From positions 4,809,581-4,873,580 of the forward strand of contig OY735209.1 of NCBI GenBank assembly GCA_963457665.1: a stretch of DNA of 64,000 nt, read 5' to 3'. The translations under genes were made by a program, and so were the position numbers. Shown here one piece after another: positions 46,571 to 59,267 of the stretch (positions within the stretch are counted from its first letter, which is position 1; every line of letters starts with the position of its first letter). This stretch comes from Thysanoteuthis rhombus (Eukaryota; Mollusca; Cephalopoda; Oegopsida; Thysanoteuthidae). The notes beneath the pieces are model-generated. The model was not told where the DNA came from. It searched no databases and saw only the letters and a list, made by a program, of their open reading frames with translations.

Positions 46571-48259
46571 ATACCATAAAAAAAAAATATTGAGAAACCC
46601 TTCTTTTGAGTGTTTTCTCTTTTTCATAAATGCACCCGACTATGCAATAAACATGAGGAGTTACTGCAAATAATGTTGTCATAAATTGTGTTTCATAGAT
46701 TACTCATTGCATTGTTGAAAAAATTAGCAACATGATTTTTTTAGATTTGTGGGGAACATGATCGAAATGCTGCTCACACTTAATTTATTACCAAAAAATA
46801 TCTATTTAACTTCTTTTTTTTCGCTTGACCTAAATTCCCTGGCTTTTGGTGATCTCAAAAGTATTACCAAATGAATGAGCATTCTCCACTTAGTTGGAAA
46901 TGTCACCCTAAATGTTTTTCTACACTATTTGACTCTCAAATTGAACATGTTTGAATATGAGACCTCGTAGACTGGCAGCCATCTTGAATATGACCACTAA
47001 CGGTCTTCAGAATCTTCATCTGACCTCCTTCCACATCTGTAAATTGATGTTATGGTACGCACTGTATTAGAAATTTTGTGCTTTATTTAGAAAAGTACAC
47101 AATTTGAGAGTTTATTGGCTGTACTGTATGAGTCATCCATGTTTATTATTTCATTTTGTTTGATATTTTATTTTATGTACAACATATACTGCAAGGTGTC
47201 ATTGGGGATTTTAGGATTGAGGTTGATGGCATAGTGGGTCACCTCTTGCTTAGATGTCTGAACTTCTGACCTTGTCTGAATGATTGTTGGTCAGTCACCA
47301 TTCTGAGACGTCTGTACCATTTAATTCTCTGGTCCCGATCAATGCATGGACTTCTTTGCTCTGAAAAGTTTTCTAATTTTTTTTCATTGCTATGTATGTT
47401 GCCACTTGTCTGACATGATCACTGTCCAAAACATGAAAGAGAGGAAGATCACAATCTGTGAAATGAGGTCTTTCAGGTACTGTCCCAATTAGGCCAACTT
47501 GTTGAGGTCTTTTGAGTCATTGTACATAATATCTATTTAGGTTGTTTGATTATTGTTCAGATGAAAAGTAAATGTCCACTTTAGCATCATCGTTATATTG
47601 TAAGTAGAACCCCTGTAAAAGCATTGATCAGAGTTTCTTATTTCTACCCCAGAGTTATCTTTCAGAAAATAGTTTAATAACCTTGCAGAACACATGGAAA
47701 AACTTAACAGCAAACCAGAAAGAGTCTATTGGAACATCATGAGGTTGTTTGGAATTTTTTTACAACATTATGTATGTTGACATCAGCACCTTAAAATATG
47801 ACCAATTCATCTGAATTGATAACGATGAATTTGAATAAAAACCATTTTAATTAATCTGTTCAACTTTTTGCTGTAACTAAGAAAATGTGAAGATGAAGTC
47901 TTTCTTCCTATTTTTCATTCAGTTTATTTTTCCAATCCATGGAAGGTTTGACACAATAACACATGTTTAGTTGGTTACTAGACTGCAAAATTTTCTCATA
48001 GTTTTTTATCATTAATGGAAGGTCTTTTTGTTTCCAATGAATAGAACTCAGGTAAAATTTTAAAAAATTTTCTGTATTTAAATTATATTCATTTTAATTA
48101 TGTTTATTGATCAGTATTATACAAATTTTATTTATTACTTAACATGAATTATGTATAACAGTCTATTGAAAAGCAAAATGATTTATCATAATTTTTTGAT
48201 TGCAAACAAATCTCGAGTCTCTTTTTGAAAAAAAAATCATAATTCTCTTCCATTTCCAG

Positions 48260-48456
48260 GTATCAATTGGAGGGTAGAACAACAATCTTCGAATTCTCAA
48301 AGACAATTGCAATCCCATAAAAAACAGAGAACATATTTCTGCAAATTTTGTGGGTCTGCATTTTTAAATAGTGACGTACAAGCACGCAAAGAAGACAATC
48401 TTTTTTCTTGCAAAGTCACATCCAAATTTATAACAAATTCACCTTTCAAATTAAAT
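48260..48456 (+). other. Open 5' part of the paralog 4 finger exon
   Basis: The acceptor CCATTTCCAG ends at 48259. The next bases read, after two phase bases, Ile-Asn-Trp-Arg and continue without a stop into the finger array. The same stretch has stops in paralogs 1-3. It encodes one finger lacking both His ligands ([12 protein letters not shown]) and one lacking its second Cys (CKVT). It is either coding or a leader that by chance lacks stops. Confidence 0.55.
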
Positions 48457-49332
48457 ATGGAAACACATCTTGGAAAGAAACCCTACTCTTGCAAAGTATG
48501 TGGATCAGCATTTTCAGAAATTTCCCACTTAAAAACCCACATGAAAACCCATACTGGAAAGAAACTATTTTCTTGTGAAGTATGTGGATCAGTATTTTCG
48601 ATGAGTTCCAGTTTGAAAGATCACATGCGAATACACACGGGAGAGAAGCCATTTTCTTGTCAAGTGTGTGGATCTGCATTTTCACGAAGTTCCAGTTTAA
48701 GAAACCACATTCGATTACACACTGGAGAGAAACCATTTTCTTGCAAAGTATGTGGATCAGCATTCTCCGATAACAGCTATCTGAAAAGCCACATGCAAAC
48801 CCACACAGGAGAGAAACCATTCTCTTGTGAAGTATGTGGATCAGCATTCTCACAGAGTTCCCATTTGAAAGGTCACATACGAATACACACTGGAGAGAAA
48901 CCATTCTCTTGTCAATTGTGCGGTACTGAATTTTCAGTGAGTTCCAGTTTGAAAGATCACATGCGAATACACACAGGAGAGAAACCATTTTCTTGTCAAG
49001 TGTGTGGATCATCATTTTCAAGAAGTTCCAGTTTAAAAAACCACATACGTTTACACACTGGAGAGAAACCATTTTCTTGTGAAGTTTGTGGATCAGCATT
49101 TTCAGTGAGCTCTAATTTAAAAAATCACATGCGAATACACACCAGAGACAAACCATTTTCTTGTGAAGTTTGTGGATCAGCATTTTCAGTGAGTTCTAAT
49201 TTGAAAAATCACATGCGAATACACACCGGAATCAAACCATTTTCTTGTCTAGTGTGTCGATCAGCATTCTCACAGAGTTCCAATTTGAAAAGACATATGC
49301 GAATACACACTGAAAAAAAACATCCTTTGTGA
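48457..49332 (+). CDS. C2H2 zinc-finger protein, 10 intact fingers (paralog 4)
   Basis: From the conserved Met-Glu-Thr-His ATG, 291 residues carry 10 intact C2H2 fingers on a 28-residue period. Fingers 8 and 9 are near-identical in protein and DNA, which indicates a recent one-unit duplication; fingers 3 and 7 are also very similar. All zinc ligands are present. Nuclear DNA-binding role expected; target unknown. Unlike paralogs 1-3, the frame stays open upstream to the splice acceptor at 48258-48259 and would add a degenerate finger pair ([10 protein letters not shown] without His, then CKVT). An N-terminally longer protein is therefore possible if an upstream coding exon exists. I prefer the ATG because all four copies share it and no in-frame ATG precedes it in this exon. 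The first exon is at 43.3-43.54 kb. Confidence 0.88.
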   Translation: METHLGKKPYSCKVCGSAFSEISHLKTHMKTHTGKKLFSCEVCGSVFSMSSSLKDHMRIHTGEKPFSCQVCGSAFSRSSSLRNHIRLHTGEKPFSCKVCGSAFSDNSYLKSHMQTHTGEKPFSCEVCGSAFSQSSHLKGHIRIHTGEKPFSCQLCGTEFSVSSSLKDHMRIHTGEKPFSCQVCGSSFSRSSSLKNHIRLHTGEKPFSCEVCGSAFSVSSNLKNHMRIHTRDKPFSCEVCGSAFSVSSNLKNHMRIHTGIKPFSCLVCRSAFSQSSNLKRHMRIHTEKKHPL

Positions 49333-52325
49333 TTCTTATTTATTGTGTGATATTTGCTAAAATGAATAAGGTTCCCTTGTAAAACACATATATATGCAGG
49401 GCATGAAAGCCCACTGAATTTTATTGTCCTATGATAACATTGAATTGTATTTCTCTTCAATGACAGAAAGTGAAATGATGTGATGTATTAAGAATCATCA
49501 GAATCATTTTCTTTTATTTTCAGCTTTTAATGAACTTGGATTATTAGTTGTCTTGATTTTATTTACAAATTGATAATCAAATCATTAAATTCATATTGTT
49601 TGGATTCTTAATCTCAAGTTCATTTTTAAAAAATTCCTGTTTTTATGAAGTAGGATAAATTCCAATTGAAGTTATTTCTCTTCGAACTTGAGTTAATTTT
49701 TTTTTTATTAACAAAAGAGTTCCATTCTTTTATTTCATACACAGGAGAGCTCCATTGTCTATTTTAGCATTTTCAAATGCTTCATGAAATTAAGAGTTAT
49801 TATATGCATGTTTGGGGCACATTGCTTTGTTTTTGTCCATCGGCCCAATAAAGTTTTCTTGGACTGAAATTTGATCCATCCAAAAGATTCACATTTTAGT
49901 TTGACACCGGTTGTGCATAAAATAAATACAGTAAAACCTTGATATGATGACTTTTGTTTTAAGAAACTCATTAATCCATTCGAACTTTGGATTTACCAAA
50001 AGAAGTTCAATCAATGCAAAAACTATTTTGTTGATTGTGTATGTGCAAGGACTTGCTGGACACATCAGTGTGAAAAAATTCTGGCACATGCATGCGTGGT
50101 TACGGCATAGTCTCCTTAGGTTATAATGATATATAGAGTTATACAAAGCACCTTCCCCTTGGAAACCTCAGTACTCACTGGACAAAAGTGCTTGGAAAAT
50201 TATAATCATTGCAGTAAAATATACAGCTTGGCAAAGGAGTGTCAATATATTGTCTATGTTTAAAGGAAGTTGTTTACATAATGCAGAGCTAGAGCTGCAG
50301 TTATGAAATTTATCTATTTGCCAAGTTCATATAAAAGTCTTGAAACAAAGTTTTTATTCATTTAGAACTTGCTCATGTTTGAATGTTTTGGTTGTCAAAA
50401 GGAAATTGATTCTAAAGTTTGTTACGCAGCTGAAACTTTTACACCCAGGAGTCATATTCCTGAAAACATGTGAAATTGTTTAAATCTCTAAATATCAATA
50501 AGAGCTCAGAGATCATAGAACACATATGCAAACCTTTAAATATCGTAATTAAAACTTTAAATACTATTTTTCTTTCCTAAGTCAATGTAGGCTAATACTG
50601 CTAGCCTTAGGAAATATGAGTCAATTATGTTTAGTAACTTACTAGTTTTGTTAATTAGCGACTTATTCAAGCTAAAGAAAAGTGAATTACAATAGCCTGA
50701 TTGGTAATAATGTCGTGAACCAGCTGCTCAGTTTCGTTGTTGGAGAGGAAGTTTCTTCTACCACGGGCATGTTTGATTGATTTATAACAATGTGAGACAA
50801 CATTATTAACATGGTGCAAAATTTTTCACCCAGTCAGAAAAACTTATGCTGTCTACATTATTGAGAATTACGATGAGAGTTGTAACATTTTTAGTAACAA
50901 TAGTAAATATTATAATCTCCAATTTTGTGCTCACTACGTTTTGTATAGACATGTACATAATATTTGTCATTTGTGTGAAGAGGTAAGGTCAAAAATAGAA
51001 CAAGATCCAACCAAAGTGCCTTTGAGTTTAGCAAACACACGATTCCCATGCGTCCTGGAAAACTTGGAAAAATAGTTGACCAATTGTCCAGTCATGGGGA
51101 ATCCATTTTTTCCAGATTGAGAGAACTAATGAAATGTCCATGGAAAATATTTCAACATTCTCTTGTTTTCCTTTAGCTGAGAATGAACTTTGAGGCTATC
51201 TATCTGAGCTTCCCAGATGGATAACATTGCCGTATCATAATACGATCAAAAGCAATAAATAGAGTTTGTTGAAATTAAATACTTCTGCTGAAAGATGGAA
51301 GAAATTATAATCAACATTTTTGCTTATGATAATTTTTTATTTCATAGAAAGCAAAAATACAACTCAGAAAAGATGTGTGTTGCATATGGAGAAGAGGTAC
51401 TGTGAAAGATCGAACCTGTCAAAAGTTGATTGCAAAGTTCTGAAAATATCTTTCTCGGTTATCATAAAGACCTGTTGAAAGCAATCAAATCAAAACATGA
51501 CATGAATAATCAACATTGTAGGACTTGTGCCAGCATCTATATAATGAATGTTAAAGTTTGTTTTTTGTTTGCCTTAGAACAATGTTGCAATTTCTCAACA
51601 AATCTTTATCAATTTTGGCATGATGGTCCAGATGCGCCCTAAAACAATGCATAAATGAAATAAGCAGAGTGTGGACCCCCTACAGGTTACTATCATAACG
51701 ACAATCATCTTCAAAACAGTATCAACTTTTGGGATCAGTTAAGAAAGAATATTAACTAAACGTATGCTTCAATTAGAAAAAGTATTCCAGAGACATTTTT
51801 CTGACATTAGCAACATTTTCTTCTAATTTCTATTTGTCTTTTTTAGTGATGTTTCAGAAGAAGTAAAAGCAACTTTGACATAGTGAAACTTGTGCACTCA
51901 CGCAATATTTATCTTTTATCAACTTTTTCGATGGAAACATTTGCCCACAACTGATATTTCAAAATATTACAATTTCTTGAAAGTTTCTTTTTTGTCGAAT
52001 TTTTACTGATTTTTATGATTTTAATTTTTCAAATGAGACGTACTTATCTGCTGTAACAATGATATATAGATAATATTATAAATCACATGTTAATAAATAT
52101 GCATGTATAATATTGATAAAAACTACCAGGGATTCCTGCCATTGCCCGGGGGAAATACATATTCAGATTTGACTGCACAGTAACACCAATGTTCATCAAT
52201 ATATTCTGGGGAAAATAGGTTCTGTAAATGAAAATGTTAAACTTTGAATTTGTGCAGACCTGCAAGGTGTGTATGATAAGTTATTTCTCTTCCATGGCAA
52301 TGTTCAGTACCGCACCTATTACTTG

Positions 52326-52357
<32 letters not shown>

Positions 52358-52620
52358 ATATATATATATATATTTTTAAATTATGCATTAGCACCAACTA
52401 AATTATGTTAGTCACTTTGATGAATGATATATGTAAACACCCAATTCGGCCATATATCTGTGAGATTTGCTACTTGATATTAGAAAAAGTGTTCCATGTG
52501 CTTTCAGCAAGACTTGAAATTTGTATCCTTATAACTATTTTTTTCAGTTTGCCACTTGGACCTTTGTGCCCTAAGCAACTGCCCAGATTCATGTATGAAT
52601 GGGCCCTCCCTGCTCATTCA
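49333..52620 (+). repeat. Duplicated segment copy 2: 3' flank of paralog 4 (partner 35866-39090)
   Basis: Collinear with the 3' flank of paralog 3. It contains a (TA)n tract at 52325-52373. Short reading frames here are not conserved between the two copies, which argues against coding. Confidence 0.75.
52325..52373. repeat. (TA)n microsatellite
   Basis: TA alternation with one GTATGTA interruption. Confidence 0.95.
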
Positions 52621-55600
52621 CCCGTCATTGCACCCCGTTTGGTGACCATTTCTGCTGGTCTAGCCTCACCCAACCCACCCACAGTTTACTCATTTCTGCA
52701 CGAATCACTTGATCAATGTAAAGAAGTGCAATCACTCTGTCCACCTGAAGAAGTTAGGGTTGGGGCTGTTTCATCCCCATCTCCATGTATTTACAGTAAA
52801 AATACTTATCAATTGCTAATGTAAAACCTGTTTTCACTCACTATCAGATGATACCACCATCCATCTTGTAGCAAAGGAGAAAACCTGGATAAAAGTTTGT
52901 AAATATGGAAACTTCCTTACAAAACGGACTCACTTATAACACAGGAGAAAATTATGCAGCCCGACTTCCTCGTTAGAACATGTCCACAGTGTATAGAGAA
53001 AGATCAATAATTTAAAATGTTTTACTTATTTTCATTTTGCCAGAACTGCTAATCCAAAAATCTTCAAACATAACTTAGCACTGCTTTGAATGCAAGCAAA
53101 TATATCTGGTGAATGTAAACTTCGTACAATGGCCATTTGTTAAATAATTGCTGTGTATACGCACACACACACATGCATACAGACTTCTCCAATTGAAGAA
53201 AGATGGCTTAGAATGTGACTGCTACAATCATATGGCTGTTGTGTGAAAGATGAAGTGTGTAGATTTTAATGCCCGAGATAAAAGAGTCATAAAGTCTCCT
53301 TGTTTTTATATTCTCAGACAAACCATTAAAAGTAATATTTCATCACCTCAAATGAACCTTTATGAAAGCAACACATATTCTGGTTTAGACGGATAGGCTG
53401 ACTGTCAAACTCTTCTGTAGTTCTCATATATTCCTACCATCACTTGAAAAGTGACCCTTGGGTTTCACTGACAGAATCAATGTGATAGAACCTCAACCAA
53501 ACCAAATTTTACTCGATATGCTCTTACAACTAACGAAACCCTGATTTTCTGACACACTCTGTTGACAGACTCTTTTCTGTGACTAATGTACCAGCTGAAA
53601 ATAAAGGATTGTACTTCCATCTCTCATCATTTTCTACTTTGTTTGGGTACAAAGAGGTTCAATCACTTTTTCCACCTTCTTCTTTCAGCCTAACTTCAGT
53701 GATCTTATCAACAACCTGTCTTTAGCCTTCATTCTAGCTATTGTTGCAACATAATTATAATATCCCAATCACTACAATTTAGTTTACATTAAATACAGAA
53801 TAAAACTAAAAGTAATGTGTCAAATCTAATGAAAAAATTAATTCTAGGTTATTGCAACTAAAAAAATGATATAATTCAATGAAATCATATCGAATCCTTG
53901 ATATTTTCACTTGAAATTGAAGAGTAACTGGCAAAAAAATCCAAATAATATTTTAAACCCTTGTTTTTCAATAACCATGTTCTCCATTCTCTTTCAGACT
54001 GCAGCATGATGAAGAATCGTTGCATGGTCTGTGAGAAGTCAACGGGATGTAGAGATAGTTCAAATGTAGATGATAAGGCATTTCATTCTCTTCTGGAATA
54101 CATTAAAAAATGTACAGACAACTTATGTCTTCATTGATCAAGGTCTCAGATGACCTTTGGAGATGAAGATAAGATGTTGAAAACAACAACTCAAGGCCTC
54201 CAATAATAGCCCAAGTGAAAGGGAAATAGGAGGAAACTGCAGGTGATAATCTGGAAAAAATCTCAGAAGTTTTGCTCATCAACCTGTTGTCAAAATTAAG
54301 GACAAACATTTGTTATGTTGTAACTGACAACATGGGACAGACTTAGATATAAAGAAACTTTATTAAGCTTTATTGAAACTTTATATTATCTGAACGATAG
54401 TATGGAAAAGGCTGACGAGAGACGATGGGGTGTAAGGGTTGCAATGCAAATCTGTGTATCCAGTTATCATCTGTTTGCTTGTAGCTGAAGGAAAGTGCAA
54501 CAGAAGCGCACAGCGTTTCTACATAAGAGATGGTTTAGATTGCATTTACTATGGACGCATGTTACAACAACCTCATCACCATAATGATCTACAAGTCTCT
54601 GATGGAGACTCTTTCTAGTCCAGCTTACCCCATCTCTTCAATAACTTGTGCACATCAAATAGTTTGTGTGTTCAATACTGACACTGATGAGGTTCCCCTG
54701 CAGGAATTTTGGAGAACTTTTTGTATATTAAGGGACACAGTCATTCCAGAAAAAAATCAGCTGTTTAAAAAAATTCCTGCTCAAATCTAAAGCGCTTGTC
54801 ATCAAAAGACATGATAGCAACCATCCCAGAATTTAGAAAGGTTCTGCAGCTAGAAATACTCGGGATTTTCAGTAAGTTATTTAATAGAACATTTCAATTC
54901 ATTCCTGGAAAAAATTGGCTTGTCACAAATTTTTCTCACTCCAATCTTATGTTTTTGAACTATTAAGGTTGATGTGTAAATATTGTTTATAATTGGAAAT
55001 GCCCAAAGAGGTGTGATATAATAAATGATGAAATAAAATTATCTTAAAGAAATTATTATTAATCTTTGCCAATGAACTTGAAAGGGGTATACATATATAT
55101 ATATATATTCACTTGTGTCTGTCTATTCGTCCATGCTATTTTTAAAAAAATCTACTCAATGAATTTGAATTAAATTTTTTGTGAGGGTGGGTGATGGGCT
55201 GGGGGAAGATTGATAAAATTTTGGGGCAAATACAAGATATTTTTTTTCATTTTTTCATATATTCAGTAAATACTATTCTCTCATGATGATTCACATATCT
55301 TCACTAACTCTTCATGAATTCCAAGGATATTTTGTTGAGCAAAGGAAAAACTGATCAAGTTTTGGAACTGATCCAGTAATTTTTCCCGAAAGAGATATAT
55401 TTTTCATATATTAAGACAATAGTCCAAAACTTGAAAAATCAAATCTTACTGTTACCTCCCATGTACTGTAGCTATATATGAACTGATTTTCATTCATTTT
55501 AATTTGAGTATGGCATTGACAAAGGTATGCACTATCTCTAAGGGCTTCCTAATCAAATTCAAGTAAACAAGACTATTTTAGTAATCAGTAAAGACTACCA

Positions 55601-58600
55601 TGCAATTTACATTAGGAGAAAATGTTCGATCATACCTTTCTATGGATGACTCCATGCATAATAAACATTAAGCAAGTGCATTGATAATTTTAAAATAGTC
55701 ACTGATGGAACTATTCAATGCCAATCATTAGCGGTATTTTCACCAAATATTGCTAAACTCTGATAAGGTTTCCTATATATATTCACAATATTTTTTGTTG
55801 TACTTTGCTGGATTCATGCCTTTAGTTCCACATTGAGTTTTATTCTGTATTTAGGGTATATTGAATTGTAGAAGTGATTAGGATATCTTGATTATGCAGC
55901 AATATTAGCTTGGATGAAGGCTGATGAAAGGGTGTCAATAACATAATCATTAGGGTTTGTCCATGCAATATCACCGTAGTACCCAAGGAAATTTTTTGTG
56001 AGGGTTGGTCATGCGCAGAGAAAAGATCGATAGAACTTTTGGGTGAATCCTACATTTTTTTTGATTGAGAGATATTTTTTCATTTTAAACTGCAATATAT
56101 ATCGACTGTTTCAAGAACCGCAAAAATTTCACGTTAAAGAGAGAAAGCTGTTATTGTAATTGTGTTGTATAATAAGAGGGGGAATGAAAGAGAAAACTTT
56201 CTCTTTTACGTCATACTATATCATATTATTCCTTTTTTAAAAATCTATTCTAGTGATAAAAAATACAATGCAAGAAGGAAAGAAATAAAGGAACCAGATA
56301 AAACAGTGTTTATAACTAATGTATACACTTCATTTATGAATTATGAATAGCGTTATATTATATAGACACTTTTTTGAGATGATCTTCCATCATTATATGG
56401 TTAACATGTCATTCAATTTAGACAACGTAAATGGAATAAACAAATATAGAAAATGGGGCTATATATTTATAACTTTTTTTCATTGCCAATGAATTATATT
56501 CTATTTCAGATACTTTTCCTTTCATTTTTGATGCAGTCATTTCTGTTTTGGACAATTTGAAAATTAATTTGAAAAATCTATTGGATTCAGTATTTTTTAA
56601 TATCATCAATATTTCATAATATCATTTTTTGATATAATTATCTTAAAACAGAAACATCGTAATGTGATTGTGACAGTCATATCTATTGTTCAAGAAATCT
56701 GTGTCTATATGTATCCTGTGCGATAACTAAACAATTGGCCATTGAAGAAAGTTGACATTGGCCAAATATATTGGTCAGCACATAAGGCAGTGCAATGTCA
56801 AGTTCTGAATTTTGGGGATCAAGGAGTCTCAGTAAATCTAATGAAAATAAGGAAAACATAAAAAATTATGGATGTTTCTTCATAGTCAACATAAATTATC
56901 TCTCTTGATTCCCATTATTTAGAATTATCTAAATTCAGATATGATATACCTGAATAAGCAACGGTGGAGAGAAATAACAAAAAACTTTAGAATCATCATT
57001 TTGTCTAACGAATGGAAAATTAGTTCACACTACAATTATAGCAGGCTTTTCCACACACAATAAAGTCCAGCCCATCCCAAACACACACCTTTGAAACAGG
57101 CATTGCTTTGTTACTAATACGACTAATAAAGTCTGTTGGTAAAACAAGATACATTTGGGTACTTTAGTGCGGGAGTTTCAACTCTGAAATCATGTTTGAT
57201 CTTTGGGTCATAATCTGATGAAAACTTCATTGGAAGCATTACTGCAGGTTTATACCAGTGGTGTATGCATATGTGTGGGTGACCAGTCTAGGAGAAAGAC
57301 ACCTGAGTAGTTCAACGTTCATCTGGCAGCTCCTGCAGCAGAGCTGATGCCACATGTATTACTCTCTACTTTCTTCTGGAATACAGCAGCAAAGCCGAGA
57401 GGGGGATTCTGATGACTGGGAATTCCCAGATATCCATATGCTACATCAAGTCTTGAGTACATGTGTATGTATGCGTGTATTTGTGCAGGAGTGTGTGTCA
57501 GTATATGTGTATTTTTATCTCTACACCTCTCCTTGTGTGTGAGTAAACAGTCATTTGTGTGGTATTCTGAACATTTGCATTCATGGCATCTCATATATAA
57601 ATACATATATATATATATAATTATGAAGACATTATTTCTGAAGGAATTCTTTTGGAACCAACATCCCATTTTTATCTGATGAAGATATACTGTTTGGCCT
57701 AGATAGTGTAAATCAATAAACAAAAAAGAATTTGGAAGCTCCTGCTTTATTGTTTATCTAGTTACATTGTTGATAATTTTTGCCTCAATTTTAGATAGTT
57801 TTTTAAGATAATATTCTGGAAAAAATAGATATTATTGGATTTCCTTTGCCTTGTTTTTGGATAGAAATACTTTTTAAAAAATGTTTTGACTTGAGCGGAT
57901 ATTAGGTTGCTCTAAAGTCTGATTAAATTATCACTGATTGAACCTAAATTTTGTTCTTGGAGAGTGTCACCAATTTTTGTTTTCAATTTGTGGATCAAGA
58001 CGTTTTATACTTATATCGGTATGACTTGACTCAATTGCTGCAAAAAAGTCTGGTATCATATGACCGTAATATAGAAATAAAAATGAATAAGAAAATAGTC
58101 ATGATTTAATTGAAATTTTCCGATTCAATTTATCCAAAACGAGGGTAACTATATCTACCCCCCTTTTTTCCGCCAAAAGTGGTAAAGAAAAACAAAGAAA
58201 GGTTTCTGTTCATTGAAACCAAAGTACCTTATTCAACCCCTCTGCTTCAGTGTGTGTGTCCATTTTTATCTATGCTTCAGTGTGTGAGTGTATATTTATT
58301 TCCATCACTAGGCCTCCGTGTGTGAATGTAATTTTTTTCTTTGTGTGCCAGTGTATTTCTTTTATCTTGGTGTTTTAATGTGCATGTATGAGTGTATTTT
58401 TATTTGTGCCTCTGTGTCTGTGTGAAAGAGGGAATGTATGCGTATTATCCAGTGTCCCTGTGTGTGTATTTGTATCTCTGTGTAACAGTCCATGAGCGTG
58501 TAAGAACAGCTATTGGTCTGTCAATCCAAACTTTTGTCCTTCACAGCATCTCATACTTATATGTATAAATCTAGATGCATTCACCAATGTCTGCCTGTCC

Positions 58601-59182
58601 ACATGATATCTCAAGAAATGAATATCCATGACATCCCAAGGAAGGATGGACCATAAACTGAGGAAAAATCTATTCTATTTTATGGAGGTGCCAGAACTCT
58701 TTTTGCATCATCACTAAATGTGCACACATTATTACAAGAAGTTTCATATGAATTCCAATGGAATTTTCTGGAAGAATAGGCCATGAGGAAACAGAAAATC
58801 AGTCATATTTTGAGGCAGGGCCTAGAAAATATTCTGTCAAACAAGAACAACCCTCCACAATATAAGGAGAGCAAACTTTTATTCGAACCTAAAAAGAAAA
58901 TTAACATTGAATTTTGGAGTGAATCTGGAAATTTTTCACAATTATATCCCCTGCATTGTAGCCATACACATTCATTTTCATTCAGCTTTTTATGAAAATA
59001 GCTAAGGTAGAGGGATGCACTTTCTGAGAGATTCATAGTTCAGAGCTGAATTTCTAATAAATGTGATGCAAGAAATCTCCCAACAGGAGACTTTCTTGAA
59101 AGTGTGCAAACCTGTTTTCTTGCAGAAGAAAAGAAATTGTGAGAAAAACTATTTCCACAAATTTTACATCAGGAAAACTTTT
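52621..59182. other. No supported gene
   Basis: 6.5 kb of AT-rich sequence. It includes a related pair of repeats at 55150-55260 and 55980-56085 (TTTTTTGTGAGGGT(T/G)GG), and the 17.6 kb repeat again at 56375-56460. It also has a GC-richer patch at 57240-57460 leading into TG-rich sequence, and a degenerate minisatellite at 58230-58510. A CTTTCAG acceptor-like site at 53999 precedes CMVCEKSTGCRDSS, but no gene could be built around it. Confidence 0.4.
58230..58510. repeat. TG-rich degenerate minisatellite
   Basis: Loosely repeated phrases of the kind CAGTGTGTGAGTGTATTTTTAT, about 35-45 bases apart. Similar sequence at 57455-57545. Confidence 0.55.
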
Positions 59183-59267
59183 TCAAGAGTGTGTTGCCTT
59201 ATACGGTTTGAAGATCTCATTCCTGGCAAATGTTTTACCACGCACCTTACAAAAGGAAGGTTTCTCT
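59183..59267 (-). pseudogene. Frameshifted remnant of a final finger of the 23-finger gene
   Basis: After the last intact finger the sequence continues, shifted by one frame, as HTEEKPSFCKVRGKTFARNE and ends in ATHS-stop. The second Cys is Arg and the first His is Tyr, so this unit had lost its zinc ligands in any case. The shift fits the loss of one AC from an ACACAC run at the end of finger 23. Confidence 0.65.

Larger units (their letters stand above)
43542..48259 (+). other. Probable intron of paralog 4
   Basis: Begins with the conserved intron start (to about 43690) shared with the 16.6-16.8 kb region. It also contains a degenerate tandem repeat at 44415-44795 and a fold-back repeat group at 46225-46570. 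Sequence near 47.82-48.06 kb resembles, in inverted sense, the acceptor-proximal introns of paralogs 1 and 2. No coding region is supported. Confidence 0.55.

Noticed and set aside
52405..52824. 139-residue plus-strand frame
   Set aside because: Its first half lies in the duplicated flank, and the matching segment at 38.9-39.1 kb is not kept open. No domain, no splice support.
53990..54110. Acceptor-like CTTTCAG followed by CMVCEKSTGCRDSS as a possible Cys-rich exon
   Set aside because: The frame soon stops, there is no recognisable domain, and no partner exon was found.
57319..57723. 134-residue minus-strand frame
   Set aside because: Runs through TA and TG microsatellite sequence, giving low-complexity Tyr/Ile and His/Thr runs; not credible as a gene.
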